Virus record (IMG/VR): IMGVR_UViG_3300050821_017216
Coordinates: 55,900 to 119,899 of that record
DNA length: 64,000 bases
Reading direction: 5' to 3' (one strand)
Source of the DNA: a virus
In this document: positions 1-8,480 of the stretch, in pieces
Layout of the letters: each line of letters begins with the position of its first letter
How positions within the stretch are numbered: position 1 is the stretch's first letter
Made by a program: the position numbers and the translations under genes
The notes under the pieces: generated by a model
Databases searched by the model: none
Seen by the model: the letters and a program-made list of their open reading frames with translations, nothing else
Told to the model about the DNA's origin: nothing

Positions 1-301
1 TGCGGTCACCTCGGAAGAACCAGCTGACGCGGCAGGCCTGGATGTCCGCGAGACGCGCGCGCAGGTGCACGAGCCGGACCTGCAGCGCCGCACGGTGGGT
101 CTCGATGAGCGCGCAGGAGACCTCGTAGGGAGCCGCATCGACCCCGGGGCAGTCGCCATGGATCGCGCCGTCTCCGGGGCGTTGGTAGCCGTGGTGGACC
201 ATCCGCAGGCCCGCGTGGAGCTTCTGGTCGCTCTCGCAGATCTGGCAGTTGCCGACGTGGCGGGTGGCCGTCTCGGGGGTGGCGATGGACCGGGCGTTCA
301 T
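1..301 (-). CDS. Conserved phage-type protein with CxxC motif (3' end outside window)
   Basis: The ATG is at 301 and 100 codons are open to the window edge, so the gene is truncated by the window. Visible are a CQIC zinc-type pair near residue 19, then MVHHGYQRPGDG and IHGDCPGV, a His/Cys-rich pattern I recognise from conserved phage hypothetical proteins; their function is not known to me. The strongest alternative reading, a 102-codon frame on the same strand, is Arg/Pro-rich and has no such motifs. A TTGACA/TAGATT promoter lies immediately upstream, divergent from the helicase operon. Confidence 0.75.
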   Translation of the reverse strand, partial: MNARSIATPETATRHVGNCQICESDQKLHAGLRMVHHGYQRPGDGAIHGDCPGVDAAPYEVSCALIETHRAALQVRLVHLRARLADIQACRVSWFFRGDR

Positions 302-314
302 CGGGGGTAGACAC

Positions 315-342
315 AATCTAGCAGCTCGGTGTTCGGTGTCAA
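315..342 (-). promoter_or_regulatory. Sigma70-like promoter for the leftward gene at 301
   Basis: On the minus strand TTGACA (337-342), 16 bases, then TAGATT (315-320). The -10 box ends 13 bases before the ATG at 301, so the leader is short. It faces away from the helicase promoter. Confidence 0.6.
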
Positions 343-359
343 CTAACGAATCTTTTTTC

Positions 360-387
360 TTGACCGTGAATACCGACGGGGTACAGT
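360..387 (+). promoter_or_regulatory. Sigma70-like promoter for the helicase operon
   Basis: TTGACC (360-365), 16 bases, TACAGT (382-387). A purine-rich ribosome binding site, AAAAGGAG, lies at 415-422, 12 bases before the ATG at 435. Together they suggest a leadered mRNA for the long rightward operon. Confidence 0.6.
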
Positions 388-434
388 GAGGTCTGTCAGG
401 CCACTCAACCCGGGAAAAGGAGATCCCCACCACC

Positions 435-2903
435 ATGCGCACCTGGAGCACCTACCAACTCGCTGTCTTCAAGAACGTCGCTGAAGGCACCGGTCACACC
501 GTCGTCAACGCGGTCGCCGGCAGTGGGAAGAGCACAACCCTTGAAGAGGCCGTCAACCACATTCCGAAGGGTCTACGGACCCTGTCGGTGGCTTTCAACA
601 AGGACATCGCCACGGCTATGGCCAAGCGCCTCGCCGGCAAGCCGGTCGAGGTCTCGACGCTGCACTCCTACGGTCTCAAGTGCATCACGGCTTCGCTCGG
701 GCGGCTCACGATCGACGAGTACCGCGTGCACGGTTTCGTCGAGGACCTGTACAGCGCCGAGATCGCTCGCCTAGAGAAGGCGATCACCGAATCGAAGAGC
801 GAGGCAGAGGCGTTCGAGTTTCAGGAACAGTTGGAGGCCATCGACGACCGCTGCCGCATGCTCATCAAGACCGTGTCGCTATCAAAGAACACGCTCGCGC
901 TGACGCCGGTCGCGATCGACGAGGTCATGTACCGGTTCGGCATCGAGCTACCGACCACGGAAGAGGACGAGGAGGGCGCGTTCGGGGACGAGGCGGGCGA
1001 TGACGCCGCTGAGGCTGACCGCCAGAAGTTCGTCCAGGAGGTACTGGGACTGCTCCGCCGCTGCTACAGCACCGAGGACGGCAAGATTGACTTCGACGAC
1101 ATGGTCTGGTTGCCGGTCGTCAGGAAGCTCCGCCAGCGCAAGTTCGACCGCGTCTTCGTGGATGAATGCCTGCCGGGGCCTACTCCGGTGCTTCTCGCGG
1201 ACGGGTCGTCGCGGACGATTCAGGATCTGGTCGAGAGTCGATACTCGGGCGACGTGCTCGCCTACGACACGGCGACCGGCAAACAGCGTCCCTGCCGCGT
1301 AACGGGTTGGCAGACGATCCTGAACCAGAAACCGCTCGTGAAGATCAAGGCTCGCTGGAGCCAGCGGAAGGGAACGAACCGGCCGACGAACTTCATCATC
1401 TGCACGGAGGACCACAAGGTGTGGGCGAACGGAGCGTGGGTGCCGGCCGGAGATGTGAAGCCTGGGATGGTTCTCCAGGTAGAGACTTCTGCGGAGAAGT
1501 CCCAGGTCGGCAAGATCACGAAACGTGGACGCGCCACGCTAGCCGAAGAGATCCGGAGGAAGAACAAGGCCGGGATGATGGGCGGTGTGGCACCTACCGT
1601 GTTCAATGGTGTGCGAGGCGGCAACGGCAAGGGCCCAACGGTGCCAGAGCAGGCGCTCATGGACGCATTGGGGGAGGGTTGGGTCTGGCAGTACGCGATC
1701 CCGACGAAGAAATCGCGTGGGTATGGCTATCCGACCGCGTACAAGGTCGACATCGCGAAGCCGGGATGCAAGATCGCGATCGAAGTAGATGGGCACTCGC
1801 ACGGCCTGCGAAGGGCTCATGACGAGAAGAAGGACAGACTCCTGGAGTCGCTCGGGTGGACGGTCATACGGGTACCGAACCGGCGAGCCGTTCAGAACGC
1901 GAAGGAGGAGGCAGAACGCATCCTCGCAATGACCAACTGCCCGATCGATGCTGTCGTGGAGTCAGTGGAGCCGGTGACCATCCCGAGCTTCCACGTCTAC
2001 GATCTGACGGTCGAGGACTTGCACTGCTTCTACGCGAACGGGATTCTCGTTCACAACTGCCAAGATCTAAACGCAGCGCAGATTGAACTGACTCTGCGAT
2101 CGGTCAAGTCTGACGGCCGTATCCTTGCGTGCGGTGACCCCCGGCAGGCGATCTACCAGTTCCGTGGCGCTGACGAGCGCGCGTTCGAGAACGTCAAGGA
2201 AGGTCTCGGCGCGACCGAGCTACCGCTGTCGATCTGCTACCGCTGCTCGAAGGCGGTTATCCGTAAGGCCCAGGAGCTCGTCCCAAGCATACAGGCGTCA
2301 CCGGACGCCCCCGATGGTACCGTTCTCCCAGCATCGCGCGAGCAGATGGAGAGGGAGGCGCAGCCGGGCGACTTCATCCTGAGCCGCACGAACGCCCCGC
2401 TGATCGGGCTCTGCATGTTCTTCCTAAAGAACGGCCGACGAGCCAACATCCAGGGGCGCGACGTGGGCAAGACCCTCGCCTCGTTCGTCAAGAAGAGCAA
2501 GGCAGCGGACATCCCCGCGTTCCGTGCCCACGTCGAGGAGTGGGCGAAGAAGGAGATCGCGAGGCTCGCCGCCAAGAAGCGCGACACGCAGGCGGTCGAG
2601 GATCGTGCGGCGTGCCTCATCGCGCTCAGCGACGGCGCCGTCCGCGTCGCGGACGTCCTCGCCAGGATCGAGGAGCTGTTCTCCGACAAGAGTGACGGCG
2701 CCTGCATCATGCTCTCGACCACCCACAAGGCGAAGGGTCTGGAGCGCGATCGGGTCTGGCTGCTCATCGACACCTACCGGCCGAGTATCTCGATGGAAGA
2801 GGCCAACTGCCTATACGTCGCTCAGACACGCGCGAAGCACACGCTCGTCCTGGTCGGCGGCTTCGCGAAGAAGTCCAAGAGCGACGGCGCGGAGGGCGCG
2901 TGA
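435..2903 (+). CDS. UvrD/FBH1-like SF1 DNA helicase interrupted by an intein
   Basis: Encodes 822 residues, about 525 without the intein. Superfamily 1 motifs visible: Walker A AVAGSGKST (residues 26-34); Walker B FVDE-CQD, split by the intein after Glu244; GDPRQAIYQFRGAD (567-580); STTHKAKGLERD and YVAQTRAKHTLVLVG near the C terminus. These are the ATP-binding, coupling and DNA-contact motifs of 3'-5' helicases of the UvrD/PcrA/FBH1 group, which unwind DNA in replication and repair. The ATG is chosen for its AAAAGGAG site and upstream promoter. Activity should require protein splicing, because the Walker B Asp-Glu is otherwise interrupted. The stop overlaps the GTG of the next gene. Confidence 0.93.
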   Translation: MRTWSTYQLAVFKNVAEGTGHTVVNAVAGSGKSTTLEEAVNHIPKGLRTLSVAFNKDIATAMAKRLAGKPVEVSTLHSYGLKCITASLGRLTIDEYRVHGFVEDLYSAEIARLEKAITESKSEAEAFEFQEQLEAIDDRCRMLIKTVSLSKNTLALTPVAIDEVMYRFGIELPTTEEDEEGAFGDEAGDDAAEADRQKFVQEVLGLLRRCYSTEDGKIDFDDMVWLPVVRKLRQRKFDRVFVDECLPGPTPVLLADGSSRTIQDLVESRYSGDVLAYDTATGKQRPCRVTGWQTILNQKPLVKIKARWSQRKGTNRPTNFIICTEDHKVWANGAWVPAGDVKPGMVLQVETSAEKSQVGKITKRGRATLAEEIRRKNKAGMMGGVAPTVFNGVRGGNGKGPTVPEQALMDALGEGWVWQYAIPTKKSRGYGYPTAYKVDIAKPGCKIAIEVDGHSHGLRRAHDEKKDRLLESLGWTVIRVPNRRAVQNAKEEAERILAMTNCPIDAVVESVEPVTIPSFHVYDLTVEDLHCFYANGILVHNCQDLNAAQIELTLRSVKSDGRILACGDPRQAIYQFRGADERAFENVKEGLGATELPLSICYRCSKAVIRKAQELVPSIQASPDAPDGTVLPASREQMEREAQPGDFILSRTNAPLIGLCMFFLKNGRRANIQGRDVGKTLASFVKKSKAADIPAFRAHVEEWAKKEIARLAAKKRDTQAVEDRAACLIALSDGAVRVADVLARIEELFSDKSDGACIMLSTTHKAKGLERDRVWLLIDTYRPSISMEEANCLYVAQTRAKHTLVLVGGFAKKSKSDGAEGA
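1167..2057 (+). other. Intein with EDxHD/Vsr-type endonuclease domain, inserted in helicase Walker B
   Basis: Residues 245-541 (297 aa). The N-terminal splice block starts with Cys (CLPGPTPVLLADG). A block-B-like TEDHKV carries the conserved Thr and His. The end, FYANGILVHN, is followed by Cys542, so the catalytic set is Cys1, penultimate His, terminal Asn and Cys+1. The central part contains CKIAIEVDGHSH followed by AHDEKKDRL and ESLGWTVIRV, which fits DUF559/Vsr-like EDxHD nucleases rather than the usual LAGLIDADG domain. After excision the extein reads VFVDECQDLN, a normal helicase motif II. Mobility is inferred from the nuclease; splicing is predicted from intact residues. Confidence 0.92.
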
Positions 2904-3301
2904 GCGCCCGCTTCGTCGCCGTACCCGCTTCCGCCATCCGAGAACGGTTGGCGGCGGCGGGGTTTCACCTCATCCCCTCCCCCTCCGGGGAGGAGGTCTA
3001 CGAGCGCTCGCACGATCGCGATGCGCGGTACACCGTGAAGGTTTACTCGTCGATCCATCGCGGCGCCGCCGAGGTCCGAGAGTGTGGGTCGGACGCGATC
3101 CGGGTTGTGGCCATCTTCGCCGACAGCAAGTTCCACTGGCCGGCGCGGGTGGTCCCGATCTTCAAGGCCACGCGCGTGCACCGCGCTGGCACCGTCGACG
3201 CGGTGCTCGACCGGATGATCGAGCGGGCGCGGGAGGCGTACGCGGCCTGCAACGACCACCGGAGCGGCAAGGTGCGAGCTCCTGACGGAGCGCGGGGATG
3301 A
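2900..3301 (+). CDS. Conserved phage-type hypothetical protein
   Basis: 133 residues from a GTG that overlaps the helicase stop (GTGA), so probably translationally coupled to it. The segment YTVKVYSSI followed by CGSDAIRVVAIF resembles a conserved family seen beside phage helicases and nucleases; I know of no assigned function. No membrane helix or Cys cluster is visible. Position suggests a replication or repair accessory role, which is inference only. Confidence 0.75.
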   Translation: MSARFVAVPASAIRERLAAAGFHLIPSPSGEEVYERSHDRDARYTVKVYSSIHRGAAEVRECGSDAIRVVAIFADSKFHWPARVVPIFKATRVHRAGTVDAVLDRMIERAREAYAACNDHRSGKVRAPDGARG

Positions 3302-3435
3302 GTCACCTAGCCTGGCTACCCATCCTCGCCGTGGCCCTGCTGATCGTCCCGGCGGTGCTGGGTCTCGACGGGGGGTCGGACGAGTTCACGCAGTTCAAGA
3401 GCTTCCGCGACCGGATGCGGAAGAGGGGGAAGTGA
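3298..3435 (+). CDS. Small single-span membrane protein
   Basis: 45 residues. The ATG at 3298 overlaps the preceding stop (ATGA), and the stop at 3433-3435 overlaps the next ATG (TGATG). A hydrophobic stretch WLPILAVALLIVPAVLG (residues 6-22) is followed by a charged tail ending RMRKRGK, giving N-out or tail-anchor topology. Function unknown. The tight coupling on both sides is the main support that it is real. Confidence 0.6.
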   Translation: MSHLAWLPILAVALLIVPAVLGLDGGSDEFTQFKSFRDRMRKRGK

Positions 3436-3851
3436 TGCAGAGGGTGATGTTCAAAGGCGGCACGATCCGGGTGATTGGCACGGTCCGCGGGTGCGAGCCG
3501 GAGGTCGCGGAGGCGTGCGGCTGGCCGTACCCGCGTCCGTGGATGTTCGAGGTGCGCGACGCGGACCGGAATGTCATCGCCGTCTGCTTCGATCACGAGA
3601 CGGCGAACCAGGTGCTGTCCGACATGATGGGGGTGGCGGTGATGTCCGGCGCCAGCGAGAGGACGCTCCACGTCCGCGCGCGATACTACCCCGGCGGTAA
3701 GAAGGGTCGGTCTGCCGCTCGCCGGCTGCGGGCGATGGGGCTGACGCCGGGGTACACGCGCGACGGGTGGCGCGTGCTGCGCAGACCGGTCGTGATCGAG
3801 TCGGGTGAGCCGATCGGGATCTTGGAGAGGGAGTACGACGATGGCGGTTGA
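3435..3851 (+). CDS. Hypothetical protein
   Basis: 138 residues. The ATG at 3435 is preferred over the GTG three bases upstream because it makes a TGATG overlap with the previous gene. Mixed alpha/beta composition, no signal peptide, no recognisable catalytic motif; a basic middle segment (GGKKGRSAARRLRAMGL) could touch nucleic acid. The last codons overlap the start of the next gene (ATG 3841). Not recognised. Confidence 0.7.
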   Translation: MQRVMFKGGTIRVIGTVRGCEPEVAEACGWPYPRPWMFEVRDADRNVIAVCFDHETANQVLSDMMGVAVMSGASERTLHVRARYYPGGKKGRSAARRLRAMGLTPGYTRDGWRVLRRPVVIESGEPIGILEREYDDGG

Positions 3852-4689
3852 AGCAAAAAGAGGTTGCGGCTGGAGAAAGGTTGGCGGTTTATATTTAGTG
3901 GGCGGCGGCCTCTCCGCTCCGTGCGACCGGATGCCGTTCCACCTCGAGCGCTGCCGGACTTGCGGTGGGGGGATCAAGTTCACGCGCGGGCCGCAGTGGC
4001 TGCAGCCGGACTTCTTCCCGGTGCACGATCCGATCGGCGACACGAATCGGCTCGCATCTCTCGTGCCATTTTGGGAAAAGCAAATTCGAGAAGTAGCTAC
4101 AAGTATAGGAGAAGATCGTTCGTGTTGTGACGAGGCTCCGTGCCCGGTCTGCCGCAACCGCGACGACTTCGGCCCGCACCTGATGCTCTGGATCGGCCGC
4201 AAGCACTACACGCCGGAGGGTTACCTCAGGGAGTCGCGCGAGCTTGGTGTCAGTCGGCGCCTGTCGGCGCTGCCGAAGGGCCTAGTGCTCGGTGAGACAT
4301 GGGTGCTGCTGGCGCACCTCGACGCTGTGCCGCCGAAGGATCCGACCATCTGCACGCGGTGTGAGATGGGTTCCATCATGCACAAAGGCCACCACGACTA
4401 CGCCTTCAAGGGCAGCGGGCCTGCGTCGTTGTCCGTCAACAGCGTGGTTCGTGTGGCGTGCGACGAGTTTCAGACGCCCAAGCCGACTCCAGGCATCTTC
4501 TGCGCGTTCGTCCCGCGCGCCGTCGAGTTGATCCTCAAGCAGTCCGACGCGACGCCCGAGCGCGTCGAGAAGGAGGCGAAGCGCGGGGTGACGGTGGTCG
4601 CGGTCCCCGACGACGACAAGGACCACCAGGGGAGCGTCTGGGACAAGGACGACGACTCGCAGCCTGAACTGCCCGGGGTGGCACTGTGA
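3841..4689 (+). CDS. Conserved phage zinc-ribbon protein
   Basis: 282 residues from ATG 3841, which begins the family-typical RGCGWRKVGGLYLVGGG. Cys pairs follow: CRTCGGGIKF, CPVCRNRDDFG, CTRCEMG; later come GRKHYTPEGYLRESRELGVSRR and GETWVLLAH. This pattern matches a widespread phage hypothetical family with a treble-clef or zinc-ribbon core and unknown role. Oddity: two stretches, about 3841-3900 and 4065-4130, are clearly richer in A+T than the rest and use different codons (AAA, GAA, ATA, TTA), as if patched by recombination from a lower-GC relative. The C terminus is acidic. Confidence 0.85.
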   Translation: MAVEAKRGCGWRKVGGLYLVGGGLSAPCDRMPFHLERCRTCGGGIKFTRGPQWLQPDFFPVHDPIGDTNRLASLVPFWEKQIREVATSIGEDRSCCDEAPCPVCRNRDDFGPHLMLWIGRKHYTPEGYLRESRELGVSRRLSALPKGLVLGETWVLLAHLDAVPPKDPTICTRCEMGSIMHKGHHDYAFKGSGPASLSVNSVVRVACDEFQTPKPTPGIFCAFVPRAVELILKQSDATPERVEKEAKRGVTVVAVPDDDKDHQGSVWDKDDDSQPELPGVAL

Positions 4690-4976
4690 AGCTGAAACCT
4701 AAGTCGGAGCGCCGCGAGGCCATTCGACGCGGGGAGTGTCTCGTCGACGGGTGCGCGCGACCGATCTTCGGGTTCGGGTTCTGCCGCGAGTGCCTGTCCG
4801 ATCTGAACTCCAAAATGGAGTCGGGTGTGATCGGAGTGGCGCGCGCGCCAGAGTTGTGCTGCGCACGATGCGGGGTGGCTGAGGGCGTGCATGGTGGCCC
4901 GTTCGTCGCCGGCAATCGCCTGATCGAACCGTGCGGTGAGTTCCAGCGCCGGGAGGTGTCCCGTGGATCTGCCTAG
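4686..4976 (+). CDS. Small Cys-rich, zinc-ribbon-like protein
   Basis: 96 residues from a GTG overlapping the previous stop (GTGA). Cysteines occur as CLVDGC, CRECLSDL and CCARCGV, enough for two zinc sites. No other motif recognised. It is one of several consecutive Cys-rich mini-proteins in this operon; such genes are common in phage early regions but rarely characterised. Confidence 0.65.
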   Translation: MKLKPKSERREAIRRGECLVDGCARPIFGFGFCRECLSDLNSKMESGVIGVARAPELCCARCGVAEGVHGGPFVAGNRLIEPCGEFQRREVSRGSA

Positions 4977-5313
4977 GGTAGAGACGCGCATGAGCGTCAT
5001 GCAGATTGCTGCGCCCGCAGAGGGTGAACTCGTCGCCTACCTCAAGGCATTGAGCTACGAGGTCGATTGGGACTTCAGAGTCAGCCTCGGCCGATGGCTC
5101 GAGGTCTATGACGGCGACCGCATGGTCTTACAGATCGACGAATGGGCACCTCTCGACGATTTTCTCGAGTGCCTCCCCGGTCTCGTTGAACTAGGTCGCC
5201 ATTCGACGGAAAAAGAACGTGCAGCCTCCGACTGGGAGATGCGCTGTCCGAACTTGAAGGACGCCGAGGAGCTTCTGCGGCGCGTCCAGCGCCGGGAGAT
5301 GTCCCATGGTTGA
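4963..5313 (+). CDS. Hypothetical protein
   Basis: 116 residues if started at GTG 4963, chosen because GGGAGGT at 4951-4957 sits at good distance; ATG 4990 is the alternative. It overlaps the previous gene by 14 bases. Sequence features: LEVYDGDRMVLQIDEWAPLDDFL, a short beta-meander look, with a Glu/Arg-rich C-terminal helix. No family recognised. Confidence 0.6.
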   Translation: MDLPRVETRMSVMQIAAPAEGELVAYLKALSYEVDWDFRVSLGRWLEVYDGDRMVLQIDEWAPLDDFLECLPGLVELGRHSTEKERAASDWEMRCPNLKDAEELLRRVQRREMSHG

Positions 5314-5539
5314 ACGTCCGGACCGCGAACCAGGCGAGTACAGTGTACCGTGCCAGCGCTGCGACGGGCGCAACGCGACGCAGAAGAAGATCAACAACGA
5401 GCGCGCGTGTTGGGTGTTTGCTGCCGCGACCGGGCGCACGAGTGATGTTGTTCGACTTTGCGTGTCGTGCTTGCGGACCGTGAACAGTCTCGCGGTCGCT
5501 GTCGCTAGGGTGAAGCCAAGGAAGTCGAAGACGTGGTGA
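5306..5539 (+). CDS. Small protein with two CxxC pairs
   Basis: 77 residues. Cysteine pairs CQRCDG and CVSC, about 34 residues apart, suggest a single zinc site. The 5' region repeats the layout of the previous gene start (GGGAGATGTCCC before ATG). Not recognised; probably a minor early phage protein. Confidence 0.6.
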   Translation: MVERPDREPGEYSVPCQRCDGRNATQKKINNERACWVFAAATGRTSDVVRLCVSCLRTVNSLAVAVARVKPRKSKTW

Positions 5540-5567
5540 TTGACAACGGTATGCGACGATATACACT
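5540..5567 (+). promoter_or_regulatory. Sigma70-like promoter inside the early operon
   Basis: TTGACA (5540-5545), 16 bases, TACACT (5562-5567), placed just after the stop of the previous gene. GGAAGG before the ATG at 5580 acts as ribosome binding site. It gives the RHH-like gene an independent start of transcription inside the operon. Confidence 0.55.
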
Positions 5568-5579
5568 GGAAGGTACCTC

Positions 5580-5765
5580 ATGACGGACAAGCAAGAGCAG
5601 CAGGTTCAGACCGCGATCCGACTCGGCGAGTCGGTACTGAAGCTCGCGGACGACATCGCGGACCGGATGTCGCGACCCGGACTGCGGCTGACGCGCGCGG
5701 ACCTCCTCCGGTTGGCCATCCACGAGGGGCTGGCCAAACTCAACGCGGAGAACAAGAAGCGATGA
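5580..5765 (+). CDS. Small ribbon-helix-helix-like DNA-binding protein
   Basis: 61 residues. MTDKQEQQVQTAIRLGESVL, then a helix and RLTRADLLRLAIHEGLAKLN, fit the shape of Arc/CopG-like repressors, though the beta strand is not obvious. Its own promoter just upstream and its small size suit a regulator of the downstream operon. Function is inferred from fold resemblance only. Confidence 0.6.
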   Translation: MTDKQEQQVQTAIRLGESVLKLADDIADRMSRPGLRLTRADLLRLAIHEGLAKLNAENKKR

Positions 5766-5974
5766 GCCGCAACCCACTCACCTCCGCCGATCGTGCCGCG
5801 ATGCGGCGGTTCGTGTCCGCGGTCGAGACGCTGATGCTCGAGCTCACCCCCAAGCAGGTCGGCAGGATCGCCGACTACGTCGCCGAGCACGGTACCGACG
5901 GGGACGGTGGGGATCGCGAGGACGCGGTGGTGCTCGAGTGCCTGCGGCTCGTCGTCGACGCGGTGAACCGGTGA
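5762..5974 (+). CDS. Small hypothetical protein
   Basis: 70 residues; ATG 5762 overlaps the preceding stop (ATGA). Predicted helical with an acidic turn (HGTDGDGGDRED). No recognised motif. Its end overlaps the GTG of the large protein that follows. Confidence 0.55.
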   Translation: MSRNPLTSADRAAMRRFVSAVETLMLELTPKQVGRIADYVAEHGTDGDGGDREDAVVLECLRLVVDAVNR

Positions 5975-8313
5975 GCGCGGCCGAGCACATCGTCCCGGTC
6001 GAGCGACCACCGCCCGAGCCGCGCACCGAGGAGATCTGTGAAGAACACCCCGACACCCCGGCAGTTGGGCGCTGGTACTACGTCCGCGGCCGGGACAGTG
6101 AGACCGGCGCGCTCTCGGCTAAGCGGTGGCTCGGGTGCGTCGTCCGGCTGGGCTCGAACTACGTCAAGCTGGAGGACCCTACAAGCGGCAACACGGAGCG
6201 CGTCCACGACGAGTTCTGGGAGCGGTGCGAGTTCGTCGCGGAGCCAGAGCGGCTCCTTCGCGGCAACGCCGAGCGCTGCCGGCGCGAGCTCGACGGCCTG
6301 ATGGAGGAGGTCAAGCTCCTGACGACGAAACTCGGCGTCGCGCCCAGCCTCGCGTTCGGCAGCGGCGCCGAGGCGCACGCGACGGCGCTGGCGCTCGGGA
6401 CCGCGGCGCCGGCTGCCGAGTACAAGACCGCCCTGGTCAGGGCCAAGGAGGAGACGCTGCCGGCGCTCTTCGAGCAGATCAAGGAGAAGAGCGCGGAGTA
6501 CGCGAAGTGGCTGTCGGCCGGACTCGTGCCGATGCGGGCCGAGGCGGCGGCGCTCGAGCCCGCCATCGAGCGAGTCGAGGACCGCATCTTCTCGGTCGAG
6601 CTCTACGCGGGGCTCTGCGAGGAGGTCGAGCAGGTCAAGGACGGCGAGCCAGCTGCGCTCACCGAGCCGGTGCACCTCTTCCAGCGACGCCTCTACATGG
6701 ACGAGGAGTGCCTCGCGAACTTCGACGCGGGCGGGATGGACTTCCGGACCCTACGCAAGTTCGAGCGCTGGCTCTGCCGCAGGGACAACCTCGATCGCAT
6801 CTTCCCGTTCCCGCGCACCGTCGTGGCCTTCCAGGTCCGCCACCACGAGAAGGCGCGTGAGGTCACTGGTTTTCGCTCATTCATCTGGATGTTGGAGGAA
6901 AAGCGACTCGACAAGCTGACGTTCCTCTACATCCGAAACGGCGATCGGGTCTACAGACTGAGCACCGAGATCGACTTCGGCCCGAAGCTGTTTCCCGACA
7001 TCGACCACCCCGCGCTGTCGGCCGGAGAGGGTCGCCTCTACGCGAACCTCAAGTGGTCCGACAAGAAGATCATCACCGAGGCCGCCTACCAGGCGAAGGT
7101 CGCAGAGGAGGAGGCGAAGCGGGCGGAATACGAGCGCTGCGTCGCGGAGGAGAAGAAGAAGCCGAAGAAGGACCGCGAGTGGGTGCGTCTGGACGTCGAC
7201 AGCTTCGACAGCTCCCCGAACTACGAGCCGTTCACGCGCGAGAGCGTCCAGTACGACGACATCGCGAAGCACCTCCGCGGCGAGATGGAGCGGCACAACC
7301 GGATCGTGTTCGTGCTCCAGGGGCTACTCGACCGCTCGCCGGCCCTGCACCCGCACCCGCCGTGGCGGCTCTTTGACGCGAATGGGTTCGAGCAGGCGAT
7401 CGTGCTGCACAGCGACTCCGACCGAGTGCTCGTGGCCGGCGACAAGCCGGACTTCGAGGCGTACCGTGCGCGGCTCAACGCCAGCATCACGGTCGGTAGC
7501 GTCACCGTCGGTCAGCAGGAGGCTTGGCTGCGCTACGAGGCCCGAAAGGAGACCGACCGGCGCGACCGTGACCGGGCCTGGGTGAACGTGGACTACCGAC
7601 CGGAGAAGTGGCAACCGCCCGGCGATCCGGGTCCCGGACGGTTCGCGCGCGTCGCACGCGTCGACGGCTCCGGGCACGTGCACTACCGGTGGACCAAGGA
7701 GCGCGCGCGAACCGACGGTCCGCCGGTTGCTCGCAAGTACGGTTGCAAGGCCAGCCGGGTGCTCAACGTCGACGCCTACCAGCCCGGCGACTACAAGATC
7801 TTCTTTGCCGACCCTCGCACGCGCGAGGAGTACCTGAAGTGGGCGCCGTTCCTCCTCGCGGCCGAGAAGTTCAAGGCCGGCAAGTACGAGACGGTCCCGC
7901 CGCTCGCCGATCTGCCGAAGCCTGCGCCGAGGTCACGGTCGGTCGGTCAGTCCGACTACGCGCACCGCAAGGTGCTCCGTGGCTTCCTCGGGCAGGCTGT
8001 CCGGCTGCGATCCGCCATCACGACCAAGGGCGGTAGGGAGTACGCGAAGGGCTCGCTCTGGCGCGTCACGCACCTCGAGCGCGGCGAGTTCACCATCACC
8101 GGCATCGACGAGGCGGGCGCGATCGAGCTGCGCGAGAAGGTGGTTGACGCTGACGGGTGGCGCGGGACGCGCACCGTGGGCTGCGTCTCGCACCGAGACT
8201 TCTACATCGAGTCGGCGCTCGAGGCGGACCAGAAATACCAGTACATGGAGCCTGAGCGCAGGCGGGCGCCTGTCGTAGACGACGACGATGGAGATGGGGA
8301 GAGTGAGTCATGA
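5971..8313 (+). CDS. Large conserved phage-type protein, coiled-coil N-terminal half
   Basis: 780 residues from GTG 5971 (GTGA overlap). An N-terminal WYYVRGRDSETGALSAKRW domain with GSNYVKL, then about 100 residues of predicted coiled coil (LDGLMEEVKLLTTKLGV), a central part with RHNRIVFVLQGLLDRSP and LHPHPPW, and a C-terminal region with two basic segments. I recognise the RIVFVLQGLLDRSP...HPHPPW block from conserved phage proteins without a known role. It is by far the largest protein of this operon; the order coiled coil plus globular domains suggests a scaffold for a nucleoprotein complex, but that is inference. Confidence 0.8.
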   Translation: MSAAEHIVPVERPPPEPRTEEICEEHPDTPAVGRWYYVRGRDSETGALSAKRWLGCVVRLGSNYVKLEDPTSGNTERVHDEFWERCEFVAEPERLLRGNAERCRRELDGLMEEVKLLTTKLGVAPSLAFGSGAEAHATALALGTAAPAAEYKTALVRAKEETLPALFEQIKEKSAEYAKWLSAGLVPMRAEAAALEPAIERVEDRIFSVELYAGLCEEVEQVKDGEPAALTEPVHLFQRRLYMDEECLANFDAGGMDFRTLRKFERWLCRRDNLDRIFPFPRTVVAFQVRHHEKAREVTGFRSFIWMLEEKRLDKLTFLYIRNGDRVYRLSTEIDFGPKLFPDIDHPALSAGEGRLYANLKWSDKKIITEAAYQAKVAEEEAKRAEYERCVAEEKKKPKKDREWVRLDVDSFDSSPNYEPFTRESVQYDDIAKHLRGEMERHNRIVFVLQGLLDRSPALHPHPPWRLFDANGFEQAIVLHSDSDRVLVAGDKPDFEAYRARLNASITVGSVTVGQQEAWLRYEARKETDRRDRDRAWVNVDYRPEKWQPPGDPGPGRFARVARVDGSGHVHYRWTKERARTDGPPVARKYGCKASRVLNVDAYQPGDYKIFFADPRTREEYLKWAPFLLAAEKFKAGKYETVPPLADLPKPAPRSRSVGQSDYAHRKVLRGFLGQAVRLRSAITTKGGREYAKGSLWRVTHLERGEFTITGIDEAGAIELREKVVDADGWRGTRTVGCVSHRDFYIESALEADQKYQYMEPERRRAPVVDDDDGDGESES

Positions 8314-8480
8314 TGGATCACGGCACGTGCGCGCGGTGCGGGGCCAACATGCGCTCCGTGCGCGTCGACCACGTCAGCGCAGTCAAGGGCGCCGACGACT
8401 GTAGTGACGTGGTCGCCTGCACGAACGAGCGCTATCCGGACTACCTGCCCGGAGACGACGGGATTGGGGTGACGTCGTGA
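8310..8480 (+). CDS. Very small Cys-rich protein
   Basis: 56 residues from ATG 8310, overlapping the stop of the 780-residue protein. CARCGANMRS and two further cysteines (DDCSDVVACTNERYP) suggest a zinc knuckle. Ends in a GTGA overlap with the next gene. Not recognised. Confidence 0.6.
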   Translation: MMDHGTCARCGANMRSVRVDHVSAVKGADDCSDVVACTNERYPDYLPGDDGIGVTS

